From assembly GCA_943323725.2 (NCBI GenBank), contig CALPIW020000138.1:1-5148 (forward strand): DNA of 5,148 nucleotides, in the 5' to 3' direction. The stretch comes from Polynucleobacter meluiroseus (GTDB lineage Bacteria; Verrucomicrobiota; Verrucomicrobiia; Opitutales; UBA953). This document shows positions 4,221-5,148 of the stretch, piece by piece (positions within the stretch are counted from its first letter, which is position 1; each line of letters opens with the position of its first letter). Position numbers and translations under genes: made by a program. Below the pieces are notes generated by a model. It saw nothing but the letters and a program-made list of their open reading frames with translations, searched no databases and was not told where the DNA came from.

Positions 4221-5148
4221 ATGTTCACCCTCCTGAAGACCGATACGACCACGGCCGCGCGCCTCGGCGTCCTGAAGACCCCCCACGGGGAGGTCCGTAC
4301 GCCGGTCTTCATGCCGGTGGGCACCCAGGCCACGGTGAAAGGCCTCTCGCCCCAGCAGGTCGCCGAGACGGGCGCCCAGATCCTGCTCAGCAACACCTAC
4401 CACCTGAACCTACGTCCCGGACGCGAAATCGTCCGCGCCGCCGGCGGCCTCCACAAGTTCATGCACTGGGACAAGCCGATCCTGACGGACAGCGGCGGCT
4501 TCCAGGTCTTCTCGCTCGCGAAGCTCCGCACGATCACCGACGAGGGCATCCATTTCAGCTCCCACCTCGACGGCAACAAGCTGTTCCTCGACGTGAAGGA
4601 CTGCTTCGACATCCAGGACGCGCTGGGCTCGGACATCGCGATGGTGCTCGACGAGTGCCCGCCCTACCCTTGCGAACGCGCCTCATGCGAAGTCGCCGTG
4701 ACCCGCTCCATCCGCTGGGCGAAGGAGATGCTCCAGCTGGCCAAGGACAGCGGCTTCCTCGCCTCGGGACGTCACCTCTTCTGCATCAACCAAGGCTCGG
4801 TCTATGACGACCTGCGTATCCGTTGCGCCGAAGAACTCGGCGGCCTCGATTTCCCCGGCCACGCCATCGGCGGCGTCAGCGTCGGCGAGCCGGAAGAGCA
4901 CATGCTCCATCAGGTCGGCCTCGTCGCGCCGCTCCTGCCGAAGAACAAGCCTAGGTACGTGATGGGCGTCGGCACCCCGCCCCAGCTCCTCCGCATGGTC
5001 GCGCTCGGCGCGGACATGTTCGACTGCACGATGCCCACGCGCATCGGCCGCCACGGCGGCGCGTTCACGCCCGACGGCCCGATCAGCGTGAAGCACCTGC
5101 GCTACAAGGAAGACCACCGCCCGCTCGTCGAGGGCATGGACAACTACA
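4221..5148 (+). CDS. tgt: tRNA-guanine transglycosylase (queuosine), 3' end outside window
   Basis: This enzyme swaps guanine-34 for preQ1 in the GUN-anticodon tRNAs (Asp, Asn, His, Tyr) on the way to queuosine. The frame runs 309 full codons from the ATG at 4221 to the window edge with no stop. About 60-75 codons, including the Cys3-His zinc site, should lie beyond. Visible motifs are TPVFMPVGTQ (27-36), SNTYHL (57-62), DSGGFQ with general base Asp90, MVLDECPPYP (Asp144, Cys146), NQGSVYDDLR (Gln191), AIGGVSVGE (Gly218, Val221) and ADMFDCTMPTR with nucleophile Asp268. From memory of the Zymomonas mobilis enzyme (Asp102, Asp156, Gln203, Val233, Asp280), every position maps with a constant offset of 12. 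The Val221 equivalent marks a bacterial, preQ1-using enzyme rather than the queuine-using eukaryotic type. One oddity is that the usual LSPE segment reads LDVK (123-126). The start has no Shine-Dalgarno sequence, but MFTLLKTD is a typical N-terminus. Confidence 0.96.
   Translation, partial: MFTLLKTDTTTAARLGVLKTPHGEVRTPVFMPVGTQATVKGLSPQQVAETGAQILLSNTYHLNLRPGREIVRAAGGLHKFMHWDKPILTDSGGFQVFSLAKLRTITDEGIHFSSHLDGNKLFLDVKDCFDIQDALGSDIAMVLDECPPYPCERASCEVAVTRSIRWAKEMLQLAKDSGFLASGRHLFCINQGSVYDDLRIRCAEELGGLDFPGHAIGGVSVGEPEEHMLHQVGLVAPLLPKNKPRYVMGVGTPPQLLRMVALGADMFDCTMPTRIGRHGGAFTPDGPISVKHLRYKEDHRPLVEGMDNY

Overview
The window is GC-rich chromosomal DNA in which the genes end many codons in C or G. It most resembles a Verrucomicrobiota (PVC-group) or related genome. 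The clues are a secreted ThuA-domain protein, a dihydroorotase of the subtype I know from Bacteroidota (it reads DDQVHFREPG at the metal site), starts with no Shine-Dalgarno sequence, and intergenic gaps full of short-period repeats. This placement is inference, not proof.

Layout. Positions 1-465 hold no convincing gene. They carry REP-like hairpins (one inverted pair forms a REPIN-like unit at 64-188) and short tandem heptamers. A ThuA-domain protein with a signal peptide follows on the plus strand (466-1293). It converges across a 72-base gap on a minus-strand SRPBCC-family gene (1366-1887, GTG start). A 116-base divergent gap with a GC-rich hairpin leads to a plus-strand gene of unknown function (2004-2504), then 54 bases later to dihydroorotase pyrC (2559-3905). 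The pyrC-tgt gap (3906-4220) is packed with repeats: two oppositely oriented arrays of the same heptamer, a 12-base tandem repeat, another REP-like hairpin and a third heptamer type. The plus-strand tRNA-guanine transglycosylase gene tgt starts at 4221 and runs off the right edge.

The genes do not form one pathway. pyrC (pyrimidine synthesis) and tgt (queuosine tRNA modification) are housekeeping. The 2004-2504 gene may be co-transcribed with pyrC. ThuA and SRPBCC are broad families whose substrates cannot be read from sequence.

The most unusual content is intergenic. Five hairpins each have about 9-bp arms, a 2-4 base loop, and GTAG (CTAC on the other strand) directly against the stem. The arms differ between copies, yet several differences are compensatory. 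This is the architecture of REP elements moved by RAYT (IS200-like) transposases, but no transposase lies in the window. Separately, several gaps contain arrays with a strict 7-base period and differing unit sequences.
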